Shown: positions 9,189 to 20,523, counted from the first letter of the stretch. The stretch is DNA of 64,000 nt from Achromobacter sp. AONIH1 (GCF_002902905.1 NZ_CP026124.1:2790001-2854000); one strand, 5' to 3'. Program-made: numbers and translations. The notes: generated by a model not told the origin, from the letters alone.

Positions 9189-10364
9189 ATGATAATTACC
9201 TCGCTGCTCGACACCGACCTGTACAAATTCAGCATGATGCAGGTGGTTTTGCATCATTTCCCCGCTGCCCAGGTCGAGTACCGCTACAAATGCCGCACGC
9301 GGGGCGTGGATCTGCACCCGTATCTGGACGAAATCCGCGAGGAAGTGCATCAGCTTTGCCAGCTGCGCTTCACCGAAGACGAATTAAATTATCTGCGCGG
9401 CTTGCGTTTCATCAAGAGTGACTTCGTTGATTTCCTCGGGCTGTTTCACATGCCCGAGCGCTGCATCCATATCGCCGAGGGCGACGCGCCGGGCGAGATC
9501 AGCATCGAGGTCAAGGGCCCGTGGCTGCACACCATCCTCTTCGAGATCCCGGTGCTGGCCATCGTCAACGAGGTCTATTTCCGCAATACGCGCAAGCATC
9601 CCGACTGGGAAGAAGGCCGCAAGCGGCTGCAGTCCAAGATGCACCTGGTGCTGGACGATCCGGCGCTGGCTGATTTCCGCGTGGCCGAATACGGCACGCG
9701 CCGCCGCTTCTCCAAGGTCTGGCACGAGGAAGTCGTGTCCACCATGAAGGCGCAGATGGGGCCGCACTTCGCCGGCACCAGCAACGTGCTGCTGGCCAAG
9801 CAGCACGAGGTGCTGCCGCTGGGCACCATGGGCCACGAGTACCTGCAGGCCTGCCAGGCGCTGGGGCCGCGGCTGCGCGATTCGCAGGTGTTCGCGCTGG
9901 AGGTCTGGGCCAAGGAATACCGCGGCGACCTGGGCATCGCGCTGTCCGATGTCTATGGCATGGATGCCTTCCTGCGCGACTTCGACATGTATTTCTGCAA
10001 GCTCTTCGACGGTGCGCGCCATGATTCGGGCGACCCCTTCATCTGGGGCGAGCGCCTGCTCGAGCACTACCGCAAGAACCGCGTCGATCCGCGCGCCAAG
10101 ACCCTGGTGTTCTCGGATTCGCTGACCTTCCCGCGCGCGATCGAGCTGGCGCGCCAGTTCGCCGGGCGCTGCAAGGTGTCGTTCGGCATCGGCACCAACC
10201 TCACCAACGACCTGGGTCATGAGCCGCTGCAGATCGTCATGAAGATGGTCCGCTGCAACGGCCAGCCGGTGGCCAAGGTGTCCGACGCGCCCGAGAAGAC
10301 CATGTGCGACGATCCCGCCTACCTGGCCTATCTGCGCCAGGTCTTCCAACTGCCTCCCGCTTGA
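9189..10364 (+). CDS. pncB: Nicotinate phosphoribosyltransferase
   Basis: Converts nicotinate plus PRPP to nicotinate mononucleotide in the NAD salvage (Preiss-Handler) pathway. 391 aa, normal for the bacterial enzyme. The N-terminal [14 protein letters not shown], the [10 protein letters not shown] stretch holding the catalytic His, and [15 protein letters not shown] for PRPP binding are all present. The ATG at 9189 gives the conserved [13 protein letters not shown] start; longer readings run into non-coding sequence. A RidA-family gene follows 73 bp downstream on the same strand. Confidence 0.95.
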   Translation: MIITSLLDTDLYKFSMMQVVLHHFPAAQVEYRYKCRTRGVDLHPYLDEIREEVHQLCQLRFTEDELNYLRGLRFIKSDFVDFLGLFHMPERCIHIAEGDAPGEISIEVKGPWLHTILFEIPVLAIVNEVYFRNTRKHPDWEEGRKRLQSKMHLVLDDPALADFRVAEYGTRRRFSKVWHEEVVSTMKAQMGPHFAGTSNVLLAKQHEVLPLGTMGHEYLQACQALGPRLRDSQVFALEVWAKEYRGDLGIALSDVYGMDAFLRDFDMYFCKLFDGARHDSGDPFIWGERLLEHYRKNRVDPRAKTLVFSDSLTFPRAIELARQFAGRCKVSFGIGTNLTNDLGHEPLQIVMKMVRCNGQPVAKVSDAPEKTMCDDPAYLAYLRQVFQLPPA

Positions 10365-10437
10365 GACCGGCGCGCGGTAAAGTGCCGGTTCGACCGCATT
10401 GTTCCACCCACCCACTTGCACATTAGGGGAAATATTC

Positions 10438-10791
10438 ATGAGCAGCATCAAGCGCTTCCACGTCGACAAGCGCCTGTCGGACATGGCCGTGTACAACGGC
10501 GTCGCCTACCTGGCTGGCCAGGTGCCCGATGACGCCACCCTGGACATCACCGGCCAGACCGCGCAAGTGCTGGCGACCATCGACCGCCTGCTGGCCGAGG
10601 CCGGCACGGACAAGACCAAGATCCTGATGGCCCAGATCTACGTGGCCAACATGAAGGAATTCGATGGCATGAACAAGGCCTGGGACGCCTGGGTCGCCGC
10701 TGGCAACTCGCCCCCGCGCGCCACCGTCGAGGCCCGTCTGGCCAATCCCGACTACAAGGTCGAGATCGTCGTGACAGCCGCCGTTGCCTGA
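10438..10791 (+). CDS. RidA family protein
   Basis: 117-aa protein of the RidA/YjgF/UK114 family (enamine/imine deaminase-like). The fold-defining segments are present: AVYNGVAYLAGQVPDD near the N-terminus, KTKILMAQIYVANMKEFDGMN in the middle, and the Arg-containing SPPRATVEARLAN that binds the substrate carboxylate in active RidA. The length is slightly below canonical RidA. It is followed by a strong terminator at 10822-10846. The exact substrate is unknown; protection against reactive imines is the family role. Confidence 0.88.
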   Translation: MSSIKRFHVDKRLSDMAVYNGVAYLAGQVPDDATLDITGQTAQVLATIDRLLAEAGTDKTKILMAQIYVANMKEFDGMNKAWDAWVAAGNSPPRATVEARLANPDYKVEIVVTAAVA

Positions 10792-10821
10792 TCGCTGATC
10801 GGTTTGGCCAGCAAGGCGAAT

Positions 10822-10846
10822 AGCCCACGCGATGCGTGGGCTTTTT
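10822..10846 (+). terminator. Rho-independent terminator after the RidA gene
   Basis: A perfect stem AGCCCACGC / GCGTGGGCT with a 3-bp loop (GAT), followed by a short T-run. It lies about 30 bp after the stop of the RidA gene and separates it from the convergent flavodoxin-like gene. Confidence 0.85.
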
Positions 10847-10898
10847 CATTCGGGCATGTTCCCGGAATTGCCTGCGGGCGAGGCGGATGCGGGCCGGT

Positions 10899-11408
10899 TC
10901 AGCCGCCCAGCAGCATCAGTCCGGCCAGCAGTCCGCCCAGTTCCGCGCAGCGCTCCAGATCAGCCGCCGGCACGGTCTTGGGGGCGGCGATCTGCGCCGG
11001 CGTCTGCGCACCCAGGTTCACGATCAGGGCCGGCGCCGCCGCGCGCAGGCGCCAGCCTGTGCAGATGCGTTCGGTCTGCCGCGCCGCGCCCGCGCCGTCG
11101 CTGCCGGCGCTGATGGCGCAGGCATAGGGCAGGCCCTGGATGTGGTCCAGCGCGCCGTAGTAGCAGCGGTCGAAGAATTCCTTCATTTCCCCGCTCAGGC
11201 TGGCCAGGTTCTCGGGCGCGCAGAACAGGAAACCGCCGCTGGCCAGCAGATCGTCCACGCCGGCGTCGGCGGCGCGCTTGAGCGTGACCGCGAAACCGGC
11301 CTCGGGCGCCAGCTCGGCGGCGGCCGCCGCAGCGCCGTCGACCGCCGCCTCGGCCATCTGCCGCGCGGCGCCGGTGCGCGAATGCCAGACGATGAGCAGC
11401 GGCTTCAT
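10899..11408 (-). CDS. Flavodoxin-like NAD(P)H oxidoreductase family protein
   Basis: 169-aa protein with an N-terminal flavodoxin-type FMN loop (LLIVWHSRTGAARQMAEA) and a conserved middle GFLFCAPENLASLSGEMKEF that matches small flavodoxin/NAD(P)H reductase-like proteins. The ATG at 11408 overlaps the mtfA stop by 4 bp, so it is probably translated with mtfA. Electron donor and partner are unknown. A DNA- or drug-related function would be speculative. Confidence 0.8.
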   Translation of the reverse strand: MKPLLIVWHSRTGAARQMAEAAVDGAAAAAAELAPEAGFAVTLKRAADAGVDDLLASGGFLFCAPENLASLSGEMKEFFDRCYYGALDHIQGLPYACAISAGSDGAGAARQTERICTGWRLRAAAPALIVNLGAQTPAQIAAPKTVPAADLERCAELGGLLAGLMLLGG

Positions 11409-12238
11409 GCCAGCCGCTCCGCCGGATCCTGCCGGTAGTAGGCGCGCAGCATGGCATACCATTCGGGCAGCGCGTCGCGCATGGGCCAGGGGTCGACGAA
11501 GAAATGCTCGGAGCTGACGGCGAAGAACTCGGCCTCGTCGGTCGCCGCGTAGGGGTCCATCGGCAACTGGCCATACCAGGCGTCGGCCTCCTCGCTTTCC
11601 GGATCCACGTCGGGCGGGATGGCTGCTTCGACCGTGTCCAGCGCCGCGATGAAGCGTTCCAGGCTGTCTTCCAGCACGCGGCGCCAGGCGCGCGGCGCGA
11701 TGTCGGGATGCGCCGCCAGCGAGGGCATGCCGTCGGCGTCGCCGGCCTGCAGGTCCAGCTTGTGCGCGAATTCGTGGATCACCACGTTGAAGCCGCCGTC
11801 CGACAGCTGCGCGTCTTCCCAGGACAGGATCACCGGGCCGCCATCCCAGGCCTCGCCGGCCGCGTCCTCGATGTACTCGTGCACCACGCCGTCGGCGTCC
11901 TGGCGCGAGCGGGGGATGCGGAAGCCGGCGGGGTAGACGATGATCTCGTTCCAGCCTTCGTAGAGCGAGGGCGTCAGGTTCAGGATGGGCAGGCTGGCCT
12001 GCGCGGCGATCGACAGGCGCATCGCGTCCGTGACGTCCAGGCCCTGCGCGCCGTTGATCGACTTGCTGGCCAGCAGCCAGGCCGAGCGCGCGAGCAACTG
12101 CGCGCCTTCCTGGTCGTCCAGCGCGGCCAGGAAGGGATGGGCCCGCAGCACCTGGTGCCAGAGTTCGGGTGAGATGCGGGCCTGCATTTCGGCCACGGCG
12201 GACGGGCGGGCGCCCCGGCCCTTGAGCCAGCGCAACAT
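11405..12238 (-). CDS. mtfA: Zinc metallopeptidase MtfA (DgsA anti-repressor)
   Basis: 277 aa, M90-family peptidase. The zinc-binding HExxH-type motif appears as VIHEFAHKLD in the middle of the protein, and the N-terminal ISPELWHQVLRAHPFLAALD and ILNLTPSLYEGWNEIIVYP stretches match MtfA. In E. coli MtfA binds the glucose repressor Mlc and so affects ptsG expression; Alcaligenaceae largely lack that circuit, so its target here is open. It is divergent from relA and coupled to the downstream flavodoxin-like gene. Confidence 0.9.
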   Translation of the reverse strand: MLRWLKGRGARPSAVAEMQARISPELWHQVLRAHPFLAALDDQEGAQLLARSAWLLASKSINGAQGLDVTDAMRLSIAAQASLPILNLTPSLYEGWNEIIVYPAGFRIPRSRQDADGVVHEYIEDAAGEAWDGGPVILSWEDAQLSDGGFNVVIHEFAHKLDLQAGDADGMPSLAAHPDIAPRAWRRVLEDSLERFIAALDTVEAAIPPDVDPESEEADAWYGQLPMDPYAATDEAEFFAVSSEHFFVDPWPMRDALPEWYAMLRAYYRQDPAERLA

Positions 12239-12406
12239 GGGCGTCGATTCCTTTGCGTGTGTTTTTCGGGTCTGGGTTGTTTCGATATGCCCGGGGCGCC
12301 GGTTTCCGGGCCGCGGTCCCGGGCGCCATTTCAGTGTGGGCAGACGCTAGTGTAGAGTGTCGAAATATTCTGATCGTTCCCCTGTAATCTGCCTAATTTT
12401 CCCGTC

Positions 12407-14695
12407 ATGTCAGCCTCGCCCGTTCCAGACGCGCCTACGCCTTTCGACGCTTCCTGGCGGCAGGAGGCGGGAGATGGCCTGGATGCCGACGGCCTGGCGC
12501 TGATCGACCAGGCCGTGGCCTGGGCCGAGCCGCGCTTCGAGGGCCAGCAGGCCCTGACCGGGGAGTCGCTGGCCTCGCACGGAGCGGGCGTGGTTCGCAT
12601 CCTGGCCGGCATGCATACCGACGCGGCTACCCGCGCGGCGGCCCTGCTGGCCGCTTTGCCCACCGACCTGACCGCGCCCGCGCCGGCGCTGCGCAATGAT
12701 CCGGTCGCCGCCGCGTTCGGCCAGGAAGTGGCGCGGCTGGTGCAGGGCACGCGGGCGCTGCTGCGTCTGGGCGTGGTGGCCCGGCACGCCAGCGACGTCG
12801 CCGCCGAAAGCGGTTCGCAGAAGGAAATGCAGCGCAAGATGCTGCTGGCCATGGCCGCCGACCTGCGCATCGTGCTGATGCGGCTGGCCTCGCGGCTGCG
12901 CACGCTGCGCTGGCACGCCGAGAGCAAGACGCCCTGTACCGTCGAGTTCGCGCGCGAGACCCTGGACCTGTACGCGCCGTTGGCCAACCGGCTCGGCATC
13001 TGGCAGATCAAGTGGGAAATGGAAGACCTTGCGTTCCGTTTCCTGGAGCCCGACCGCTACAAGCAGATCGCGCGCCTGCTGGAAGAAAAGCGGGTCGAGC
13101 GCGAGGCCTTCATCGCCGGCGCGATCGAGCGCCTGCAATCGGCGCTGGCCGCCAGCGGCGTGCACGCCGAGGTCAGCGGCCGGCCCAAGCATATCTACAG
13201 CATCTGGAACAAGATGCGCATCAAGCGTCTGGACTTCGCCCAGATGTACGACCTGCGCGCGCTGCGCGTCATCGTCGACGACGTGCGCGACTGCTATACG
13301 GCGCTGGGCATGGTGCACGAGATGTGGACGCCCATCGCCGAGGAATTCGACGACTATATTTCGCGGCCCAAGCCCAACGGCTACCGCTCGCTGCACACGG
13401 TGGTGGCTGACCACGACGGCCGGCCGTTCGAGGTGCAGATCCGCACGCGCGAGATGCACCAGTTCGCCGAGTACGGCATGGCCGCGCACTGGCGCTACAA
13501 GGAAGCCGGCGCCAAGGGCGGGCAGGTCTCCGCGTCCAGCGAATATGACCGGCAGCTGTCGTGGATGCGCCAGCTGCTGGCCTGGAACAGCGAGGTCGAG
13601 GCGGGCGATCAGGCCCCGGTGGTTCCGGCCGCGCCGGAACCGGCCAGGCCGGCGACGCGCGGCGCGGGCAAGACGCGCCAGGCCGCCGCCGAACCGGCCC
13701 AGAGCGACGAACGCATCTACGTGATGACGCCGCAGGCGCGTGTGATCGAGCTGCCGGCCGGCGCCACGCCGGTGGATTTCGCCTATCACCTGCACACCGA
13801 CCTGGGGCATCGCTGCCGCGGCGCGCGTGTCGATGGCCAGATGGTGCCGCTGCAGACCCGGTTGTCCACGGGGCAGACGGTCGAGATCATCTCGGCCAAG
13901 TCCGGCGGTCCGTCGCGCGATTGGCTCAACCCGCAACTGGGCTTCCTGGCCAGTCCGCGAGCCCGCTCCAAGGTCCGCATGTGGTTCAACGCCATCGAAC
14001 TGCAGCAGCGCATCACGCAGGGGCAGGCGCTGGTCGAAAAGGAACTGCAGCGCCTGGGCAAGACCGCCGTCAACCTGGAGCAGCTGGCCCAGAACCTGGG
14101 CTTTGCCCGCGCCGACGACCTGTATGTGGCGGCGGCCAAGGAAGAATTCAGCCTGCGGCAGATCGACGCGCTGTTCCAGCAGCCCGCGCCGGCCGCAGAG
14201 CCCGTACCCGCGGCCCTGCGCGGCGCCAGCGCCGAGAGCGCCGAGAAAAGCGGCAAGAGCGGGGTGCTGGTGGTGGGCGTGGGTTCGCTGCTGACGCAGC
14301 TGGCGCGCTGCTGCCGCCCGGCGCCGCCGGACGCCATCGCCGGCTTTGTCACCCGAGGCCGCGGCGTGTCCATCCATCGTCGCGATTGTCACAGCTACCT
14401 GGCGCTGGCCGAGCGCGAGCCGGAACGCGTCATCGAGGTGGCCTGGGGCGAGACCTCGGACACGTTCTATCCGGTGGACATCAGCGTGCGCGCGCACGAC
14501 CGTTCCGGCCTGCTGCGCGACCTGTCGGAAGTGTTCGCGCGGCTGCGCCTGAACGTGGTGGGCGTGAACACGCAGAGCCGGCAGTCGCTGGCGCACATGG
14601 TGTTCACGGTGGAAGTGCGCGGCGGCGAATCGCTGACCCGTGCGCTGGATGCCCTGGCGGAGGTCCAGGGCGTGTCGTCGGCCGTCAGGCGCTGA
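12407..14695 (+). CDS. relA: (p)ppGpp synthetase RelA
   Basis: 762-aa long RSH protein that makes the stringent-response alarmone at starved ribosomes. The domain order is an N-terminal pseudo-hydrolase region, a synthetase domain (RPKHIYSIWNKMRIKRLDF, YDLRALRVIV, PKPNGYRSLHTVV), a TGS domain near residues 440-500 (RIYVMTPQARVIELPAGATP), and a C-terminal ACT domain ending at ALDALAEVQGVSSAVRR. In the N-terminal region the His-Asp metal pair of active SpoT enzymes is missing (ALLAALPTD where an HDxxED-type motif is expected), so this is the synthetase-only RelA paralogue; spoT should be elsewhere. Confidence 0.96.
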   Translation: MSASPVPDAPTPFDASWRQEAGDGLDADGLALIDQAVAWAEPRFEGQQALTGESLASHGAGVVRILAGMHTDAATRAAALLAALPTDLTAPAPALRNDPVAAAFGQEVARLVQGTRALLRLGVVARHASDVAAESGSQKEMQRKMLLAMAADLRIVLMRLASRLRTLRWHAESKTPCTVEFARETLDLYAPLANRLGIWQIKWEMEDLAFRFLEPDRYKQIARLLEEKRVEREAFIAGAIERLQSALAASGVHAEVSGRPKHIYSIWNKMRIKRLDFAQMYDLRALRVIVDDVRDCYTALGMVHEMWTPIAEEFDDYISRPKPNGYRSLHTVVADHDGRPFEVQIRTREMHQFAEYGMAAHWRYKEAGAKGGQVSASSEYDRQLSWMRQLLAWNSEVEAGDQAPVVPAAPEPARPATRGAGKTRQAAAEPAQSDERIYVMTPQARVIELPAGATPVDFAYHLHTDLGHRCRGARVDGQMVPLQTRLSTGQTVEIISAKSGGPSRDWLNPQLGFLASPRARSKVRMWFNAIELQQRITQGQALVEKELQRLGKTAVNLEQLAQNLGFARADDLYVAAAKEEFSLRQIDALFQQPAPAAEPVPAALRGASAESAEKSGKSGVLVVGVGSLLTQLARCCRPAPPDAIAGFVTRGRGVSIHRRDCHSYLALAEREPERVIEVAWGETSDTFYPVDISVRAHDRSGLLRDLSEVFARLRLNVVGVNTQSRQSLAHMVFTVEVRGGESLTRALDALAEVQGVSSAVRR

Positions 14696-14760
14696 GCGAC
14701 AGGTCCCGCCGCCCGGCAAGGACGGCGGGAGGACGCCGCGGGCGCGGCGTCGGACCGATC

Positions 14761-16074
14761 CTAGTGGTCCAGGCTGTCGTGCGCGCGGTCGCGCATGAAG
14801 AAGGACGCCACCAGGCCGAGCGCCACGCCGAACATGACGTAATAGGCCGGGGCCATGGGCGAGCCGGTGGACTTGATCAGCCAGGTCACGATGAACTGGG
14901 CGAAGCCGCCGAAGATCATCACCGCCACGTTATAGGCCAGCGACAGGCCGACCGAGCGCACGCGCGCCGGGAACAGCTCGGCCATGACCGTGCTGAACAC
15001 GCCGAAGAATGCCGACACGAAGAAGCACACCACCACCTGCACGGTCAGCAGGCGCGAGATGGATGGCGCGTCCGTCAGCCATGCGTACAGCGGGTACAGC
15101 ACCAGCAGGTAGCCGATCAGCGAGCCGATCACGATCGGGCGGCGGCCGACGCGGTCGGACCAGGCACCCATGAACGGCGTCAGCAGCACCATCAGCCCGG
15201 CGCCGACCATCTGCACCAGGAAGGTCTGGTTCAGCGGCAGCTTCAGGATCTGGGTCGAATAGGTCACCAGATACGTGAAGGTGATGTAGATGGACACCGT
15301 GGCCGTGACAACCAGGCCCACGCCGATCAGCGTCTCGCGGGTGTGGGTCAGCAGCATCTGGCCCAGGCTCAGGCGCTGCACCATGCCGCGCGCGGCGGCC
15401 TGGCGGTCCTCTTCCTTCATCTGCTTGAAGGCGTCGGTTTCGTCGATGTTGCGGCGGATATAGATGGCGATGGGCACGATCACCAGGCCGAACGCGAAGG
15501 GCAGGCGCCAGGCCCAGGCGGCGATCTGTTCCTGGGTGAAGAACTCGGTGATCAGCGTGCCGCAGGCCGCGCCGATCAGCAGCGCCAGCATCTGGCCGGC
15601 CATCTGCCAGGAGCCGTAGAAGCCGCGACGGCCCTTGGGCGCCATTTCGATCAGCAGGGCGGTGGACGTGCCGAATTCGCCGCCGGCCGAGAAACCCTGC
15701 AGCAGGCGCGCGATCAGGATGAAGATGGGGGCCAGGATGCCGGCCGCGTGGTAGGTCGGGGCCACCGTGATCAGGGCGATGGACACCGCCATCAGCGAGG
15801 TGACCATCACCATGGCGGCCTTGCGGCCCTTCTTGTCGCCGTACAGGCCAAGGATGATGCCGCCGACCGGGCGCATGAAGAAGCCGACGCCGAAGATGGC
15901 GGTGGTCATCAGGATCGCGTTCAGCTCGCTGCCGGGCACGCTGGGGTCGGTGGGGAAGAACAGCTTCGAGATGATTGGCGTCATGAACGCGAACACCAGG
16001 AAGTCGTACCATTCGAGGGCATTGCCTATGACTGCGGCCACGATGTTGCGCGTGGGAACTGCTTTGTGCTGCAC
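14761..16074 (-). CDS. MHS-family MFS transporter (proline/betaine/dicarboxylate type)
   Basis: 437-aa inner-membrane protein of the metabolite:H+ symporter branch of the major facilitator superfamily. The N-terminal GNALEWYDFLVFAFMTPIISKLFF and the loop FMRPVGGIILGLYGDKKGRK are MHS hallmarks, followed by twelve predicted membrane segments. Close family members carry proline/betaine, citrate or alpha-ketoglutarate; I cannot choose among them. It is convergent with relA and divergent from argE. No regulator is adjacent. Confidence 0.88.
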   Translation of the reverse strand: MQHKAVPTRNIVAAVIGNALEWYDFLVFAFMTPIISKLFFPTDPSVPGSELNAILMTTAIFGVGFFMRPVGGIILGLYGDKKGRKAAMVMVTSLMAVSIALITVAPTYHAAGILAPIFILIARLLQGFSAGGEFGTSTALLIEMAPKGRRGFYGSWQMAGQMLALLIGAACGTLITEFFTQEQIAAWAWRLPFAFGLVIVPIAIYIRRNIDETDAFKQMKEEDRQAAARGMVQRLSLGQMLLTHTRETLIGVGLVVTATVSIYITFTYLVTYSTQILKLPLNQTFLVQMVGAGLMVLLTPFMGAWSDRVGRRPIVIGSLIGYLLVLYPLYAWLTDAPSISRLLTVQVVVCFFVSAFFGVFSTVMAELFPARVRSVGLSLAYNVAVMIFGGFAQFIVTWLIKSTGSPMAPAYYVMFGVALGLVASFFMRDRAHDSLDH

Positions 16075-16211
16075 GGTTTCTCCTTGGGGGTGTATTGCAC
16101 TGCGGGCGGTATTCTAGATCGTTCACTCTTTAAGGATCGCCGCCCGCGTCCGGCACGTGGGCGCGCGCTGGCTTTAAACTCTGTTCTTTCACACCTCAAG
16201 AGAACAGACAC

Positions 16212-17363
16212 ATGAACGCGCGCACCTGGCTGGAAACGCTGGTCGGCTTCGACACCACCAGCCGCAATTCCAATCTCGCCCTGATCGAAACTGTCCGCGA
16301 CTGGCTGCGCGGCCAGGGCGTGGAGGCCTGGCTGGCGCACAATCCCGAACGCACCAAGGCGAACCTGTTCGCCACGCTGCCCGCGCAGGACGGCAACCAG
16401 CAGGGCGGCATCGTGCTCTCGGGCCACACCGACGTGGTGCCGGTGGATGGCCAGGACTGGAGCTCGGATCCGTTCAAGCTGATCGAAAAGGACGGCCTGC
16501 TCTATGGTCGCGGCAGTTGCGACATGAAAGGCTTCATCGCCGGTTCGCTGGCCCTGGTGCCGGAATTCCTGGCCATGCCGCGCAAGAAACCCATCCATCT
16601 GGCGTTCTCCTACGACGAGGAAGTCGGCTGCGCCGGCGCGCCCTACATGCTGGCCGACCTGCACGAACGCGGCATCCGCCCCGAGGGCTGCGTGGTGGGC
16701 GAGCCCACCGGCATGCAGGTGGTGGTGGCGCACAAGGGCATCAACCTGTTCCGCTGCAAGGTGCACGGCAAGGCGGCGCACTCGTCGCTGACCCCGCGCG
16801 GTTGCAACGCCATCGAGTACGCCGCCCGCCTGATCTGCCGCATCCGCGACCTGGCCGACAGCTTCAAGGCCAACGGTCCGTACGACCAGTTCTACGACGT
16901 GCCGTTCTCGACCATGACCACCAACCAGATCCGTGGCGGTATCGCTGTGAACACGATTCCGGAGCTGTGCGAGTTCACCTACGAATTCCGCAACCTGCCC
17001 GGCATGCGTCCCGACGACATCCAGGCCGAGGTCGAGCGCTATGTGCGCGAAGAGCTGCTGCCGCGCATGCAGGCCGAGTTCGACGGCGCCCGCATCGAGA
17101 TCGAGACCGGCGCGGCCGCCCCGGCGCTGGAAGCCTCCGAACAGGCAGCCATCACCCAGCTGGTGCGCGCGCTGACCGAGGACCGCGTCACCCGCAAGGT
17201 CGCCTATGGCACCGAGGCCGGCCTGTTCCAGGGCATCGGCATCCCCACCGTGGTATGCGGCCCCGGCCACATCGAACAGGCCCACAAGCCCAACGAGTAC
17301 GTGGCGCTGGACCAGCTCGCGTCCTGCGAAACCTTCCTGCGTCGCCTGGGCCAGTCCCTCTGA
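16212..17363 (+). CDS. argE: Acetylornithine deacetylase
   Basis: 383-aa M20-family metallohydrolase that removes acetyl from N-acetylornithine in arginine synthesis. Metal ligands are visible in SGHTDVVPVDGQDW, YGRGSCDMKGFIAG and SYDEEVGCAGAPYM (catalytic Glu pair). The dimerisation domain lies around residues 180-290 and the C-terminal His is in CGPGHIEQAHKPNEYV. It matches the proteobacterial ArgE length. It is separate from the trp genes downstream by about 115 bp. Confidence 0.92.
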   Translation: MNARTWLETLVGFDTTSRNSNLALIETVRDWLRGQGVEAWLAHNPERTKANLFATLPAQDGNQQGGIVLSGHTDVVPVDGQDWSSDPFKLIEKDGLLYGRGSCDMKGFIAGSLALVPEFLAMPRKKPIHLAFSYDEEVGCAGAPYMLADLHERGIRPEGCVVGEPTGMQVVVAHKGINLFRCKVHGKAAHSSLTPRGCNAIEYAARLICRIRDLADSFKANGPYDQFYDVPFSTMTTNQIRGGIAVNTIPELCEFTYEFRNLPGMRPDDIQAEVERYVREELLPRMQAEFDGARIEIETGAAAPALEASEQAAITQLVRALTEDRVTRKVAYGTEAGLFQGIGIPTVVCGPGHIEQAHKPNEYVALDQLASCETFLRRLGQSL

Positions 17364-17479
17364 CGGCCGCCGGGGCGGCGCCCATGCCGCCCCGCCTGGG
17401 CCCGGCTCAGGTAAAATGACGGGTTGCAAACCGGTTGGGGACAGGCACTGGCCTGTCGCCGCGCCGGGGGAGAAGCTTG

Positions 17480-18679
<1,200 letters not shown>

Positions 18680-18683
18680 CGCC

Positions 18684-19544
18684 ATGACGACCCGCAACGA
18701 TCGTATCGCCGCCGCCTTCGCCCGCACCGCCGCCTCCGGCCGGGCGTCGGCGCTGATCCCCTACATCGCCGCCGGCGATCCCTCGCCCGCGGCCACCGTG
18801 CCGCTGATGCACGCGCTGGTCGAGGCCGGCGCCGACGTGCTCGAACTGGGCGTGCCGTTTTCCGATCCCATGGCCGATGGCCCGGTGATCCAGCGCGCCG
18901 CCGACCGCGCCATCGCGCAGGGCGTGGGCCTGGCCCGCGTGCTGGAGCTGGTGGCCGAGTTCCGTCAGCGCGACACGGCCACGCCCGTCGTGCTGATGGG
19001 CTACGCCAATCCCATCGAGCGCATGGGGCAGGCCGATTTCGCCAGCCGCGCCGAAGCGGCCGGCGTGGACGGCGTGCTGGTGGTGGACTATCCGCCCGAG
19101 GAAGTGGTGGAGTTCGCCGGCATGCTCGACCAGCACGGCATCGCGCCGATCTTCCTGCTGGCGCCCACCTCGACCGAGCCGCGCATCAAGGCCATCGCCA
19201 ATGTCGCCCGAGGCTATGTCTACTATGTCTCGCTCAAGGGCGTGACCGGCGCGGGTTCCTTGAACACGCAGGACGTGGCTGAACGCCTGGCGCTGATCCG
19301 CCGCCATGTCTCCATTCCGGTGGGCGTGGGCTTCGGCATCCGCGACGCCGAAAGCGCCCAGCGCGTGGCGCGTTCCGCCGACGCGGTGGTCATCGGCAGC
19401 AAACTGATCGAAACCATGGAGCAGGCGGTGGCCAATGCGCCCGCCGCCCAGCAAACCGACGCTGCAGTCGCCGCCGCCAGCGGCTGGCTGCGCACCATCC
19501 GGCAAGCGCTGGATCAAGTAAAACGAGAAAACGCCTCGGCCTGA
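18684..19544 (+). CDS. trpA: Tryptophan synthase alpha chain
   Basis: Cleaves indole-3-glycerol phosphate to indole, which is channelled to TrpB; 286 aa. The catalytic Glu is in [20 protein letters not shown] and the catalytic Asp is in [12 protein letters not shown]. Glycine-rich phosphate-binding segments ([19 protein letters not shown]) are also present. The ATG at 18684 lies 4 bp after trpB. accD follows 35 bp downstream, the standard betaproteobacterial order. Confidence 0.96.
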   Translation: MTTRNDRIAAAFARTAASGRASALIPYIAAGDPSPAATVPLMHALVEAGADVLELGVPFSDPMADGPVIQRAADRAIAQGVGLARVLELVAEFRQRDTATPVVLMGYANPIERMGQADFASRAEAAGVDGVLVVDYPPEEVVEFAGMLDQHGIAPIFLLAPTSTEPRIKAIANVARGYVYYVSLKGVTGAGSLNTQDVAERLALIRRHVSIPVGVGFGIRDAESAQRVARSADAVVIGSKLIETMEQAVANAPAAQQTDAAVAAASGWLRTIRQALDQVKRENASA

Positions 19545-19579
19545 ACGCCGGGCGCGACCTCATACGGGATGAAACATCA

Positions 19580-20458
19580 ATGAGCTGGATCGAAAAACTC
19601 CTGCCTCCTCGCATCAATAAAACCAGCGACAGCGGCGCCCGCCGCGTGCCCGAAGGCTTGTGGGTCAAGTGCCCCTCGTGCGAGTCGGTGCTGTATAGCG
19701 AAGACCTGGCGGCCAATCTGCACGTGTGCCCCAAGTGCGACCATCACATGCGCATCGGCTCCCGTGCCCGCATCGATTCGTTGCTGGATCTGGAAGGTCG
19801 CGTCGAGATCGGCCAGACCACGCGCTCGGTCGACACGCTGAAGTTCAAGGACACCCGCAAGTATCCCGAGCGTCTGCAGGAAGCGACCAAGCAGACCGGT
19901 GAAACCGACGCACTGGTGGTCATGGGCGGTTCGATCCGCGGCGTGCCCGCCACGGTGGCCTGCTTCGAATTCGAATTCATGGGCGGCTCGATGGGGTCGG
20001 TGGTGGGTGAGCGCTTCGTGCGCGGCGCCCAGGCCGCGCTCGACAACAAGACTGCCTTTATCTGCGTTGCCGCCTCGGGCGGCGCGCGCATGCAGGAAAG
20101 CCTGCTGTCGCTGATGCAGATGGCCAAGACCAACGCCATGCTGACGCGGCTGTCGGCCGCCGGCCTGCCGTTCATCAGCGTGCTGACCGACCCCACCATG
20201 GGCGGCGTGTCGGCCAGCTTCGCCTTCATGGGCGACGTGGTGATCGCCGAGCCCAAGGCGCTGATCGGCTTCGCCGGTCCGCGCGTGATCGAGCAGACCG
20301 TGCGGGAAAAGCTGCCGGAAGGCTTTCAGCGCGCCGAGTTCCTGCTGCAGAAGGGCGCCATCGACATGGTGGTGGATCGCCGTCAGTTGCGCGAGGAAAT
20401 CGCGCGCTTGCTGGCGCTGCTGAATAACCAGCCTGCCGACGTGGTGACGGCGGCCTGA
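19580..20458 (+). CDS. accD: Acetyl-CoA carboxylase carboxyltransferase subunit beta
   Basis: 292-aa beta subunit of acetyl-CoA carboxylase, which makes malonyl-CoA for fatty-acid synthesis. An N-terminal zinc ribbon is visible (CPSCESVLY ... CPKCDHHM, residues about 30-55), followed by the crotonase-like carboxyltransferase core ([48 protein letters not shown]). It ends the trpBA-accD run. The ICE has integrated 58 bp after its stop, in the terminator T-tract, leaving the gene intact. Confidence 0.97.
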   Translation: MSWIEKLLPPRINKTSDSGARRVPEGLWVKCPSCESVLYSEDLAANLHVCPKCDHHMRIGSRARIDSLLDLEGRVEIGQTTRSVDTLKFKDTRKYPERLQEATKQTGETDALVVMGGSIRGVPATVACFEFEFMGGSMGSVVGERFVRGAQAALDNKTAFICVAASGGARMQESLLSLMQMAKTNAMLTRLSAAGLPFISVLTDPTMGGVSASFAFMGDVVIAEPKALIGFAGPRVIEQTVREKLPEGFQRAEFLLQKGAIDMVVDRRQLREEIARLLALLNNQPADVVTAA

Positions 20459-20486
20459 GCGCGGATTCGTCCGCATCTGCGTCAGC

Positions 20487-20521
20487 AAAAAGCCGGCGGC
20501 CTCAGGGCCGCCGGCTTTTTT
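20487..20521 (+). terminator. accD rho-independent terminator, also the ICE target
   Basis: A perfect 10-bp stem GCCGGCGGCC / GGCCGCCGGC with loop TCAG, preceded by five A and followed by six T, so it can also work for transcripts from the other side. The T-tract is part of the attL core of the ICE. Confidence 0.93.
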
Positions 20522-20523
20522 AT
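20516..20523 (+). repeat. attL core TTTTTTAT
   Basis: 8-bp core shared with attR at 63780-63787; the match extends one base to TTTTTTATT. It lies in the T-tract of the accD terminator. The integrase gene begins 176 bp further in, as expected for the left end of a Tn4371-type element. Confidence 0.82.

Noticed and set aside
13561..16215. A very long plus-strand open frame across relA and the MFS gene
   Set aside because: It is an out-of-frame shadow: high-GC DNA leaves long frames open opposite or beside real genes, and both true genes are clearly identified.
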